A stretch of DNA of 7,492 nt from Candidatus Latescibacterota bacterium. GTDB taxonomy: Bacteria > Latescibacterota > MVCY01 > DTYK01. Shown one piece after another: positions 1 through 6,058 of the stretch (positions are counted from its first letter, which is position 1; each line of letters opens with the position of its first letter). The notes under the pieces are model-generated. The model saw only the letters and a program-made list of their open reading frames with translations. It was not told where the DNA came from and did no database searches. The translations under genes were made by a program, and so were the position numbers. The stretch lies in NCBI GenBank assembly GCA_012961925.1, contig DTYK01000269.1:1-7492 (forward strand), read 5' to 3'.

Positions 1-258
1 AGGGGTAAAAGGGCCTCCCTTTCGGTGCTTGATCGAATCCCTGGAATCGGTCAGGTGCGTAAGATGATCCTTCTGAGGAGATTTGGGTCAGTGAAAGCGA
101 TCGCCGAGGCCAGCGTGGAGGAGATCGCTGCCGTTGAAGGGATCGGCCCCACTATTGCCCGGACCATTAAAGAACAACTTGAACCTAAATCCGGAAAATT
201 GAACACTAAAAACACCGAATCTGGGTTGAATCGGATTGATCCAAAAGGCAAGCAATAA
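1..258 (+). CDS. uvrC: UvrC, C-terminal end (excinuclease ABC subunit C), 5' partial
   Basis: This is the last 85 codons of a gene that enters from the left; the frame is open at base 1. UvrC makes the two incisions flanking a lesion in the UvrABC nucleotide-excision pathway. The visible part reads RGKRASLSVLDRIPGIG, the usual UvrC lead-in to its C-terminal (HhH)2 DNA-binding domain. The first hairpin is IPGIG with a following helix (KMILLRRFGSV) and the second is VEGIGPTIARTIKEQL. The GIY-YIG and RNase H-like nuclease domains lie outside the window. After KEQLE comes a polar tail of about 24 residues that looks unrelated to the family and is largely encoded by a dispersed repeat (184-222). 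A GTG at 25 is an internal valine codon, not the start. The stop overlaps ogt by 23 bp, so the genes are probably co-transcribed and translationally coupled. Identification rests on the HhH pair and context. Confidence 0.88.
   Translation, partial: RGKRASLSVLDRIPGIGQVRKMILLRRFGSVKAIAEASVEEIAAVEGIGPTIARTIKEQLEPKSGKLNTKNTESGLNRIDPKGKQ
184..222. repeat. Dispersed repeat, copy A, inside the uvrC 3' end
   Basis: The first 19 bases, CCTAAATCCGGAAAATTGA, are identical to 6059-6077. The remainder matches 6078-6099 except for two substitutions and a 2-nt gap, so the 39 and 41 nt copies are nearly identical. The copy is in frame with uvrC and encodes the PKSGKLNTKNTES part of its tail. AATCCG (188-193) and CGGATT (232-237) form inverted ends around it, the right end overlapping the ogt start codon. 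Confidence 0.75.
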
Positions 259-769
259 GGAAAAGAGGGTAATACGTCTTAAAACCCGATTTGGCGTAGT
301 CTCAGCAGAGTGGGTTCAGGGGAGACTGAGGGCAATCCATCTTGGGGTCTTCAATCCTGATCCAAGATTTGTAATACCGGTGGTTATGGGAGCTGTCGAA
401 GAGGCAGCCGAACTGGTCCGAGATTTGATCGACTACTTTTCCGGAGAGGCAGTGGACTTCTCCTTACATCTCGACACAACGGGTTTTACAGATTTCCAAC
501 GGAAAGTGTGGCTGGTGACACGCAACATCCCTTATGGAGAGGTGAGGACCTATAAGTGGGTGGCCCAAAGGGTCGGTTGTCCAAAGGCTGCCCGAGCTGT
601 GGGCGGTGCCCTGGCAAAAAACCCGTTTCCGGTCCTCATACCCTGCCACCGTGTGGTAGGAGCAAATGGTACTCTTGAAGGCTTCAACTCGGGGATAGAG
701 TGGAAAAGGGCGCTCCTTGAATTTGAGGGGGCAAACCTGAAAGGCCTTGGATCTGAGAGCAAAGGTTGA
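236..769 (+). CDS. ogt: Methylated-DNA--protein-cysteine methyltransferase (O6-alkylguanine-DNA alkyltransferase)
   Basis: This suicide repair protein transfers the alkyl group from O6-methylguanine (and O4-methylthymine) in DNA to its own cysteine. The 177-aa product matches the single-protein Ogt size. An N-terminal RNase H-like domain (about 1-80) is followed by the DNA-binding/catalytic domain (about 84-168). FQRKVWLVTRNIPYGEVRTY opens that domain; RAVGGALAKNP (120-130) carries the Arg finger and helix, PCHRV (136-140) holds acceptor Cys137, and GFNSGIEWKRALLEFEG (149-165) forms the end of the active-site pocket. There is no AraC-type Ada domain, so it is not a full-length Ada. The start is TTG at 236: a TGA lies in frame at 227-229 and no ATG, GTG or other TTG follows before the conserved region. 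There is no strong Shine-Dalgarno, and the start lies inside the end of uvrC, which fits translational coupling. It overlaps the next gene by 23 bp. Confidence 0.95.
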   Translation: MIQKASNKEKRVIRLKTRFGVVSAEWVQGRLRAIHLGVFNPDPRFVIPVVMGAVEEAAELVRDLIDYFSGEAVDFSLHLDTTGFTDFQRKVWLVTRNIPYGEVRTYKWVAQRVGCPKAARAVGGALAKNPFPVLIPCHRVVGANGTLEGFNSGIEWKRALLEFEGANLKGLGSESKG

Positions 770-1421
770 AAGTATTATCGAGGCCCTGGAGGCGAAATTT
801 GGGGTTCCACAAAGGGAAGCAAGGAAGGATCCCCTTAATGTGCTTATAGGGGCAATTTTGTCCCAGAATACCAGTGACAGGAATAGCGGCAGGGCCTATC
901 AGGCACTCAGGGGAAGGTTTCCAACCTGGGATGATGTATTAAGCGCCGAGACGGACCAGATCGCTGACACCATCCGTATCGGTGGCCTTGCCGATCAAAA
1001 GGCTCGAAGGATTAAAGACATACTCCTGTGGATCAAGAAGACCCATGGCAGGCTCAACCTCGATTTCATATGTGATATGGATCCGCAGGATGTTATCGAT
1101 ACCTTTTGTAGACTGAAGGGTATCGGCATCAAGACCATGAGTGTGGTGCTCTGCTTCGCATGCGGCAGAGATGTCTTCCCGGTTGATACCCATATCCTCA
1201 GGGTCTCTGAGAGGTTGGGTCTTGTACCGCCCAAGACTCCACCGGATAAGGCTCACAGGATCTTGGGGGGGCTTGTGCCGGAAGGAAAGGCATACCCCTT
1301 CCACCTTAACCTCTTGGCCTTCGGCAGAGGGATCTGCAAGGCCCGTGATCCGAAGTGTGAAGAATGCCCTGTGCCGGAATATTGTCTCATGAAGTCAGGC
1401 GCAATGGATTTACAAGGGTGA
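747..1421 (+). CDS. nth: Endonuclease III-like DNA glycosylase/AP lyase (HhH-GPD, 4Fe-4S)
   Basis: This is a base-excision repair enzyme expected to remove oxidised pyrimidines and cleave the abasic site. The 224-aa product has the HhH-GPD fold: ILSQNTSDRN (38-46) in the first helices, the helix-hairpin-helix LKGIGIKT (123-130) with the Schiff-base lysine K129, and VDTH (146-149) with catalytic Asp147. The C-terminal iron-sulfur loop has Cys197, Cys204, Cys207 and Cys213, the exact C-x6-C-x2-C-x5-C spacing of endonuclease III. Having both Lys and Asp argues for a bifunctional lyase rather than a MutY- or AlkA-type monofunctional enzyme. The SQNTSD variant in place of the E. coli SAQATD resembles archaeal-type Nth homologues, so substrate range may differ; the symbol is by family. 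The start is TTG at 747, the first possible start after an in-frame TGA at 738-740. It overlaps ogt by 23 bp and is the third gene of the repair operon. Confidence 0.9.
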   Translation: MDLRAKVESIIEALEAKFGVPQREARKDPLNVLIGAILSQNTSDRNSGRAYQALRGRFPTWDDVLSAETDQIADTIRIGGLADQKARRIKDILLWIKKTHGRLNLDFICDMDPQDVIDTFCRLKGIGIKTMSVVLCFACGRDVFPVDTHILRVSERLGLVPPKTPPDKAHRILGGLVPEGKAYPFHLNLLAFGRGICKARDPKCEECPVPEYCLMKSGAMDLQG

Positions 1422-1532
1422 TTATAGTGGTCATTCAAGGCGAAGCAAAGCGTATTCCAATTGAAAAGATGTAATATCAGGGGACAAGATCCCGTGAAAA
1501 TGATTTTCGTATCGGTCGGTTGGGAATATTAA

Positions 1533-1553
1533 CCCTGTGCCACGGGTGCAGGG
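1533..1553 (+). other. Stem-loop in the 235-bp gap after nth
   Basis: CCCTGTGCC (1533-1541) can pair with GGTGCAGGG (1545-1553) over nine pairs, two of them wobble, with a 3-nt loop. No T-run follows, so it is not a standard intrinsic terminator. It could end the repair operon with help from Rho or sit in the leader of the next gene. I see no convincing gene or promoter in the rest of 1422-1656. Confidence 0.3.
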
Positions 1554-1656
1554 ATGGCATGCCCAAGATAGGATCTGGAGGAGTTTGTAAGACTGAACCT
1601 TGGAGCTATGTAGGGATCGGTGAGAGATTTGAACTATGGTAAAGGGGTGATCCGAT

Positions 1657-2100
1657 ATGAAAAAGGCCTTTAAGGTTGAGTTCACCCTTTCCGGGGATCT
1701 GGCCGAACTTTATGCGGTAACCATTGCAGAGAGGGGGGAGGGCATCTCCCTGGAACAGATGAACAGGAGTCTGGTAGTTGCCGGAGTCCTTCAGCACCTC
1801 TCGGCATTGATTGTCCAGGGCTACTTTGATGAATTGAAGGCATCCAGACTGAAGGAGATAATGAACAGGGTACTGCAGAAAGCCCTCGGAAAAGGCGTAA
1901 TCCCCGACGCTATTGAGCTATTTGGGAAACATGCGCCTGATCGAGATAGTGATAAAGACAGAAGAGAATCGCTGCTAAAAGGGCTTGAGCGTCTTGAGCA
2001 GATGATCAAGAACAAGGATCTCCCTCCTGAGATCCTGATTAATGAGGCAAGTATCCTTAAGAAAAAATTGGACAAGTTCGTATATGGTTTAGGAGCTTAG
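1657..2100 (+). CDS. Conserved-looking protein of unknown function, 147 aa
   Basis: I do not recognise this protein. It starts at ATG 1657 with a strong ribosome binding site, AAAGGGGTGA at 1640-1649, so translation is very likely. There is no signal peptide or membrane segment, so it should be cytoplasmic. The N-terminal part (about 4-75) begins with a probable beta strand (FKVEFTLSG) and continues as helices rich in Leu, Ala and Ile (LVVAGVLQHLSALIVQGYF). A polar linker at about 90-103 (KHAPDRDSDKDRRES) leads to a charged helical C-terminus (104-143, LLKGLERLEQMIKNKD and ILKKKLDKFV), which could form a short coiled coil. No Cys, His cluster or catalytic motif stands out. It lies 43 bp ahead of the MBL-fold hydrolase gene and is probably co-transcribed with it; that is the only functional hint. 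A small adaptor or regulator is possible, but this is a guess. Confidence 0.72.
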   Translation: MKKAFKVEFTLSGDLAELYAVTIAERGEGISLEQMNRSLVVAGVLQHLSALIVQGYFDELKASRLKEIMNRVLQKALGKGVIPDAIELFGKHAPDRDSDKDRRESLLKGLERLEQMIKNKDLPPEILINEASILKKKLDKFVYGLGA

Positions 2101-2132
2101 AGACGATCATATCTCAGGGGCTTCGATCTTCC

Positions 2133-2139
2133 GGAGGAA
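2133..2139 (+). promoter_or_regulatory. Shine-Dalgarno fixing the GTG start of the MBL hydrolase
   Basis: GGAGGAA lies 4-5 nt upstream of the GTG at 2144, near-ideal spacing. It supports GTG as the start. No ATG lies in frame just upstream, and the conserved strand IVERIVVGDFETNCYLVG begins immediately after it. Confidence 0.75.
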
Positions 2140-2143
2140 TTCG

Positions 2144-2773
2144 GTGATCGTCGAAAGGATAGTAGTCGGAGATTTTGAGACAAATTGCTATCTGGTCGGA
2201 TGCCAGGAGAGCAGAGAAGCAGTGGTTATTGATCCAGGAGCCTCTGGTTCCGGTATCTTACGGGCGATTCACGAGAGAGGCCTTACAGTTAGCAAAATCA
2301 TCAATACTCACGGCCATTGTGACCATATAGGCGCCAATCGCCTCATAAAAGACGGGACAGGGGCAGAACTCCTCATCCACCGGCTGGATGCAAAGATGCT
2401 ATCTGACCCTGTGGCGAACCTCTCATCCCTGTTCCTGTCACCGGTGGTCTCACCTGGCCCCGATCGTCTGCTCGAAGAAGGTGATGTCATTGAAGTAGGT
2501 ACACTAACTTTTAAGGTCCTCTTCACGCCGGGACATACACCTGGCAGCGTCAGTATACTCATACCAGAAAGGGCCGTGTTCTCAGGAGATCTCCTGTTCA
2601 AGGATAGCGTCGGAAGGACGGACTTCCCAGGTAGCTCAATGGCCGTACTGGTGAATTCAATCTGCACGAAACTCCTGTACCTTGACGACAGCGTGACCGT
2701 TTATCCAGGCCACGGGGAGATAACAACCATAGGCCGGGAGCGGCAGGCAAACCCTTTCTTAGCCCGAATATGA
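2144..2773 (+). CDS. MBL-fold metallo-hydrolase, GloC/YcbL-like (glyoxalase II family)
   Basis: A 209-aa single-domain metallo-beta-lactamase-fold hydrolase, cytoplasmic, with a complete dinuclear metal site: HGHCDH with His56, His58, Asp60 and His61, then His131 in TPGHTPGS, Asp149 in FSGDLLF and His190 in YPGHG. The opening FETNCYLVG, VVIDPGA (27-33), SVGRTDFPGSS (155-165) and the closing GHGEITTIGRERQANPFL match the short YcbL/GloC branch of type II glyoxalases, which hydrolyse S-lactoylglutathione or related thioesters. It lacks the extra C-terminal helical domain of GloB. The thiol used in this organism is unknown, so the exact substrate is open; other thioesterase or sulfur-metabolism roles occur in this fold. 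It follows the unknown 147-aa gene by 43 bp and a candidate terminator lies about 60-100 bp downstream. Confidence 0.88.
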   Translation: MIVERIVVGDFETNCYLVGCQESREAVVIDPGASGSGILRAIHERGLTVSKIINTHGHCDHIGANRLIKDGTGAELLIHRLDAKMLSDPVANLSSLFLSPVVSPGPDRLLEEGDVIEVGTLTFKVLFTPGHTPGSVSILIPERAVFSGDLLFKDSVGRTDFPGSSMAVLVNSICTKLLYLDDSVTVYPGHGEITTIGRERQANPFLARI

Positions 2774-2831
2774 ACGGCCTCCCTTCAAAGAGATGGGCTT
2801 AGCCAGGAGACAGAGGACGATGAGAGGTTTG

Positions 2832-2875
2832 CACTCCTACTCTCAAAAGACCGGGTTTTGTGGAGTGTCCTTTTT
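2832..2875 (+). terminator. Candidate intrinsic terminator after the MBL hydrolase gene
   Basis: CACTCC (2832-2837) pairs with GGAGTG (2862-2867), and inside it CAAAA (2844-2848) pairs with TTTTG (2856-2860) across a 7-nt loop. The internal loop is asymmetric (six bases on the left, one on the right). A run of five T follows at 2871-2875. The position just after the stop at 2773 fits the end of a transcription unit. The stem is not GC-rich, so confidence is moderate. Confidence 0.42.
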
Positions 2876-2973
2876 AAAGCTACCCCCTATCTTCCTTGAA
2901 TTTACTGTACATATCCCCTGAATTGCCCCACCTTAAAAACTCACCGCTATGCTGCCCTTTCTCCTGACCTACC

Positions 2974-3030
2974 TGCCATATCGGAGGGAAATTGGCAGTA
3001 TGACATTGGAAGTCAAATGTCGATATGGCA
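2974..3030. repeat. Perfect 10-bp inverted repeat with nested stem
   Basis: TGCCATATCG (2974-2983) is the exact reverse complement of CGATATGGCA (3021-3030). Within the enclosed 37 bp, GACATT (3002-3007) and AATGTC (3016-3021) form a second inverted pair that shares one base with the outer arm. The octamer ATTGGCAG also occurs twice in direct orientation, at 2991-2998 and 3043-3050. No T-run follows. It could be a structured RNA, a protein-binding site or the remnant of a mobile element end. Confidence 0.45.
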
Positions 3031-3099
3031 TAACCGAGACAGATTGGCAGATTCATCCTTGGCTATCTGGCGTAGTATATCCGTTTTATTCTGGTCATA

Positions 3100-3261
3100 A
3101 TGGATATCCAATACCTCAAAAACCCCAAGGCTGAAGGCCTTATCATCGTCGGTAAGTATTTAGGCATGGATATTGCTTCTGATTTGAAGGTGGCGGGGGA
3201 GGTTGGTAGGGAGTTTGACGATATTGATCAGGTCTTTAGGTTCGTACGCCTGATATGTTGA
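3100..3261 (+). CDS. Possible small protein or decayed gene fragment, 53 aa (doubtful)
   Basis: An ATG-initiated frame encodes 53 residues starting MDIQYLKNPKAEGLIIVGKY and ending FRFVRLIC. The amino-acid mix (Asp, Gly, Val, Ile, Lys, Glu) and the frequent GNN codons look like coding sequence. There is no Shine-Dalgarno ahead of it and an in-frame TAG lies at 3073-3075. I recognise no family. A second frame (ATG 3255 to TAA 3399-3401, 48 codons) overlaps its end with a hydrophobic start, MLSEVAILALPGLLLVAWGS, but is even less certain. Either a real small gene, the remnant of a longer one, or chance. Confidence 0.25.
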   Translation: MDIQYLKNPKAEGLIIVGKYLGMDIASDLKVAGEVGREFDDIDQVFRFVRLIC

Positions 3262-3372
3262 GTGAAGTTGCTATATTGGCGCTGCCAGGTTTGTTGTTGG
3301 TGGCGTGGGGCTCTTCAGGTTGCCTGAGTGGCCATGTGACTTTCGGGCGTACGAAGGCTCCTTGCGGGGTGG

Positions 3373-3402
3373 TTAACGGGATAAGGGGTTTGCGAGTATA
3401 AC
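3373..3402 (+). promoter_or_regulatory. Candidate sigma-70-type promoter for hsp20
   Basis: TTAACG (3373-3378) and TATAAC (3397-3402) are separated by 18 bp and match the -35 and -10 consensus at four and five of six positions. The site would start transcription about 50 bp ahead of the Hsp20 start codon. I found no CIRCE element and no good sigma-32-type CTTGAA/CCCCAT pair in this region. Confidence 0.35.
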
Positions 3403-3460
3403 GGTAGACTATTGGAAGGGGAGCCGACCGGAGATCCTTAGATGAAGGGGGGTGTAAAAG

Positions 3461-3907
3461 ATGACGCTGCTTGCAAGATGGAGACCGATGCGCGGTTTTC
3501 TCGATATCCGGGAGGAGCTAGACCGGCTCTTTGACGACCTTATGTCAACTTCTGAGCTGGGCTATCCGGCCGCTGGAACGTGGAGTCCCCGGGTAGACGT
3601 GTCGGAGACAGATGACGAGATCATTGTCTCGGCCGAGTTACCTGGAATCGACCGCGAGGACATAAAGGTCAACGTTGAGGACAACGTGCTCACTTTCAGC
3701 GGCGAGAAGAAGCAGGAGAAAGAAACCAAAAAGAGGAATTACCATCGTATTGAAAGGAGCTATGGATCGTTCCATCGATCCTTCACCTTGCCGACAAAGA
3801 TAGAGTCGGATAGGGTGAAAGCGACTTTCAAGGACGGTGTACTCACCATCCATCTGCCGAAAGCAGATGAGGCAAAGACCAGGCAGATACCCGTAGAGGT
3901 TAAATAA
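3461..3907 (+). CDS. hsp20: Small heat shock protein, Hsp20/alpha-crystallin family
   Basis: An ATP-independent holdase that binds unfolding proteins in the cytoplasm and passes them to DnaK. The 148-aa length is normal for a bacterial class A sHsp. The N-terminal arm (1-41) has the common FLDIREELDRLFDDL helix. The alpha-crystallin domain (about 42-136) starts at WSPRVDVSETDDEIIVSAEL, contains PGIDREDIKVNVEDNVLTFSGEK and the FHRSFTLP strand, and closes with the diagnostic KDGVLTIHLPK (124-134). The C-terminal tail ends RQIPVEVK, with the I-x-V oligomerisation motif at 143-145. ATG at 3461 follows the strong ribosome binding site AAGGGGGGTG (3445-3454) by 6 nt. It stands 185 bp ahead of dnaK on the same strand, so the two may share heat-responsive expression. 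Confidence 0.96.
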   Translation: MTLLARWRPMRGFLDIREELDRLFDDLMSTSELGYPAAGTWSPRVDVSETDDEIIVSAELPGIDREDIKVNVEDNVLTFSGEKKQEKETKKRNYHRIERSYGSFHRSFTLPTKIESDRVKATFKDGVLTIHLPKADEAKTRQIPVEVK

Positions 3908-3993
3908 CAGGGGGCTCCCCTTCCAAAGAATATTACAAGAGGGGATTATGGATTATCGATCAGTCTCCTCTCCGAGATGCTCGGCAATGAACG

Positions 3994-4031
3994 GCCTCGG
4001 GCTGGCAAGTTCGCATTTACCGGCCCGAGGC
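3994..4031 (+). other. Stable stem-loop between hsp20 and dnaK
   Basis: GCCTCGGGCTGG (3994-4005) pairs with CCGGCCCGAGGC (4020-4031): 12 pairs including one wobble, with a 14-nt loop. The bases that follow are TCAAAAAG, so there is no T-run on this strand and none on the other strand either; it is not a standard intrinsic terminator. A smaller hairpin, AGGGG/CCCCT at 3909-3921, sits right after the hsp20 stop. The pair could trim or stabilise the hsp20 mRNA end or limit read-through into dnaK. Confidence 0.5.
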
Positions 4032-4079
4032 TCAAAAAGTATCCAAGACGAGCAAGGGATCTTTTGAGATAGAGAGATT

Positions 4080-4088
4080 GGAGGTGAT
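4080..4088 (+). promoter_or_regulatory. Shine-Dalgarno that sets the dnaK start
   Basis: GGAGGTGAT ends 4 nt before ATG 4093. The TTG at 4078 in the same frame overlaps this ribosome binding site and would add five residues (MEVIY) absent from DnaK proteins, so ATG 4093, giving MAKVIGIDLGTTNS, is the start. Confidence 0.85.
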
Positions 4089-4092
4089 ATAC

Positions 4093-6000
4093 ATGGCGAA
4101 GGTGATTGGGATCGATTTAGGGACTACTAACTCATGTGTTGCCGTGATGGAGGGGAAGGATCCGGTAGTGATCGCGAATGCCGAGGGGAACCGTACAACG
4201 CCTTCCGTGGTCTCTTTTTCCAAAACTGGGGAGAGGCTTGTTGGTGGCCCGGCTAAGAGGCAGGCGATAACCAACCCGAACAAGACCATCTACTCCATCA
4301 AACGCTTCATGGGACGAAGATATGGCGAAGTCGGACGGGAGATGAAAGAGGTGCCCTTCAAAGTGATCAGGGGTAGAAATGACTTGGCTATGGTGGAGAT
4401 CGATGGTAAACAATATTCTCCTCCTGAGATCTCTGCAATGATTTTACAGAAGATGAAACAGACTGCAGAGGACTATATTGGCGAAAAGGTAACCCAGGCT
4501 GTGATCACTGTCCCTGCTTATTTCAATGACAGCCAGCGCCAGGCCACGAAGGATGCAGGCAGGATTGCCGGTCTGGAGGTGCTGAGGATTATCAATGAGC
4601 CTACTGCAGCTTCTTTGGCCTATGGACTCGATAAGAAAAAGGACGAAAAGATCGCCGTCTATGACCTTGGCGGAGGCACCTTTGATATCTCTATCCTTGA
4701 GATAGGAGAGGGTGTCTTTGAGGTTCTTTCGACCAATGGCGACACTCACCTTGGTGGTGATGATTTTGACGAAAGGATCATCAACTGGTTAGCAGAGGAG
4801 TTCATCAAACAGGAGGGTATAGACATCAGAAAGGACCCTATGGCCCTTCAACGCCTGAAGGAGGCGGCAGAAAAGGCAAAATGCGAGCTTTCGTCCTCGA
4901 TGCAGACGGAGATCAACCTGCCCTTTATAACTGCCGATCAGAACGGTCCGAAGCACCTCAACATCACCTTAACACGGGCCAAGCTGGAACAGTTGGTGGA
5001 TGATCTGATTGAGAAGACCAGAGAGCCCTGCAGGTTGGCCCTTAAGGATGCCGGATTATCCCCGTCTGACATAGATGAGGTGATTCTGGTTGGAGGGCAG
5101 ACCAGGATGCCAAAGGTCCAGCAGACCGTGCGTGAGCTGTTTGGTAAGGAACCCCATAAGGGTGTCAATCCGGACGAAGTGGTGGCTGTTGGCGCTGCTA
5201 TACAGGCTGGGGTACTTACAGGCGACATCAAGGATGTTCTCCTTCTTGATGTAACACCGCTCTCGTTGGGGGTTGAGACGCTTGGCGGGGTCTTCACCAA
5301 GTTGATAGAGAGAAATACAACGATCCCGACGAGAAAGAGCGAGATCTTCTCAACCGCGGCCGATGGTCAGACGTCCGTCGAGATCCACGTTCTACAGGGT
5401 GAACGTGAGATGGCAGCAGACAATAGAACGATTGGTAGATTCCACCTCGATGGAATTCCGCCGGCGCCCAGAGGCGTACCTCAGATTGAGGTAACCTTCG
5501 ATATCGATGCCAACGGTATCCTGAACGTCTCTGCCCAGGACAAGGCAACAGGGAAGCAGCAGAGCATCAGGATAGAGGCTTCGAGTGGTCTGACAGAGCA
5601 AGAGATAGACCGCATGGTTAAAGAGGCGCAGGCTCATGCAGAAGAGGACAGAAGGAAGAGAGAAGAGGCCGATGCCAGGAATCAGGCCGATCAGCTTGTA
5701 TATCAGACAGAGAAGAACCTGGGGGAGTTGGGTGATAGACTCGAATCCTCAACAAAGCAGAAGATCGAGGCTGCTATCGGCCGTGTAAAGGAGGCGCTGA
5801 AAGGCAGGGATGTCGGTGAAATCAAGGCCTCGACCGAAGCGCTGAATCAGGTATGGCACGAAGCAGCGGCGCAGGCGTATAGCCGGGCTACCTCAACCCA
5901 AGCCGGATCACAACAGGCAGAAGGGGAAAGGACCGCTTCCGAAAAAGAACGCAAGGAAGGCGAAGGCCCTGTCGATGCAGATTTCGAAGTGGTTGACTGA
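4093..6000 (+). CDS. dnaK: Chaperone protein DnaK (Hsp70)
   Basis: The ATP-driven Hsp70 that folds and refolds cytosolic proteins with DnaJ and GrpE. The product is 635 aa, the usual length. The nucleotide-binding domain (1-380) has the phosphate loop IDLGTTNS (7-14), VPAYFNDSQRQATKDAG (140-156), INEPTAASLAYG (167-178), DLGGGTFD (191-198) with the autophosphorylation-type Thr196, and VGGQTRMP (333-340). The interdomain linker is DVLLLDVTPLSLG (381-393). The substrate-binding beta domain runs to about 500, and the helical lid follows, ending in a low-complexity Gln/Glu/Lys stretch and the conserved DADFEVVD terminus that helps co-chaperone action. Nothing is missing or broken. grpE, dnaJ and hrcA are not adjacent: hsp20 lies upstream and rho downstream. 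I see no CIRCE operator upstream, so control is probably by a heat-shock sigma factor or another repressor. Confidence 0.98.
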   Translation: MAKVIGIDLGTTNSCVAVMEGKDPVVIANAEGNRTTPSVVSFSKTGERLVGGPAKRQAITNPNKTIYSIKRFMGRRYGEVGREMKEVPFKVIRGRNDLAMVEIDGKQYSPPEISAMILQKMKQTAEDYIGEKVTQAVITVPAYFNDSQRQATKDAGRIAGLEVLRIINEPTAASLAYGLDKKKDEKIAVYDLGGGTFDISILEIGEGVFEVLSTNGDTHLGGDDFDERIINWLAEEFIKQEGIDIRKDPMALQRLKEAAEKAKCELSSSMQTEINLPFITADQNGPKHLNITLTRAKLEQLVDDLIEKTREPCRLALKDAGLSPSDIDEVILVGGQTRMPKVQQTVRELFGKEPHKGVNPDEVVAVGAAIQAGVLTGDIKDVLLLDVTPLSLGVETLGGVFTKLIERNTTIPTRKSEIFSTAADGQTSVEIHVLQGEREMAADNRTIGRFHLDGIPPAPRGVPQIEVTFDIDANGILNVSAQDKATGKQQSIRIEASSGLTEQEIDRMVKEAQAHAEEDRRKREEADARNQADQLVYQTEKNLGELGDRLESSTKQKIEAAIGRVKEALKGRDVGEIKASTEALNQVWHEAAAQAYSRATSTQAGSQQAEGERTASEKERKEGEGPVDADFEVVD

Positions 6001-6011
6001 ATCAGATGACC

Positions 6012-6051
6012 CGGAGGTGGGGGGAACTGGCGATGGTACCCCCTGCCTCCG
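6012..6051 (+). terminator. Stem-loop after dnaK, probable transcription end
   Basis: CGGAGG followed by a T, a G and five further G (6012-6024) pairs with 6039-6051 (CCCCCTGCCTCCG) over 13 pairs, two of them wobble, leaving a 14-nt loop. It begins 11 bases after the dnaK stop. The sequence after it, ATATTATCC, is only weakly T-rich, so termination may be partial, or the stem may mainly protect the mRNA 3' end. Confidence 0.55.
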
Positions 6052-6058
6052 ATATTAT

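Larger units (their letters stand above)
2774..3460. other. 687-bp intergenic stretch, mostly without a recognisable gene
   Basis: Apart from the terminator candidate, an inverted repeat, a doubtful small ORF and a promoter candidate listed separately, I see nothing recognisable here. An open frame at 2949-3134 has no ribosome binding site, contains the inverted repeat and gives a peptide with no familiar features. From about 3180 to 3400 the + strand is strongly G/T-rich (repeated GG, GTTG and TTG runs), unlike the flanking genes. That could mark decayed coding sequence or an imported fragment. No tRNA, rRNA or CRISPR pattern is present. Confidence 0.5.

Noticed and set aside
1431..1685. 84-codon - strand frame across the gap before the unknown gene
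   Set aside because: It runs over the ribosome binding site and start of the + strand gene, and the residue mix (many Ser, His, Phe, Leu) is typical of chance antisense frames.
2949..3134. 61-codon + strand frame in the intergenic region
   Set aside because: No ribosome binding site, contains the inverted repeat, and the peptide shows no recognisable pattern.
3996..4036. Hairpin between hsp20 and dnaK as an intrinsic terminator
   Set aside because: The stem is strong but followed by A-rich, not T-rich, sequence; no T-run on the other strand either.
4078..4092. TTG at 4078 as dnaK start
   Set aside because: It overlaps the Shine-Dalgarno sequence and adds residues absent from DnaK; ATG 4093 fits the family.
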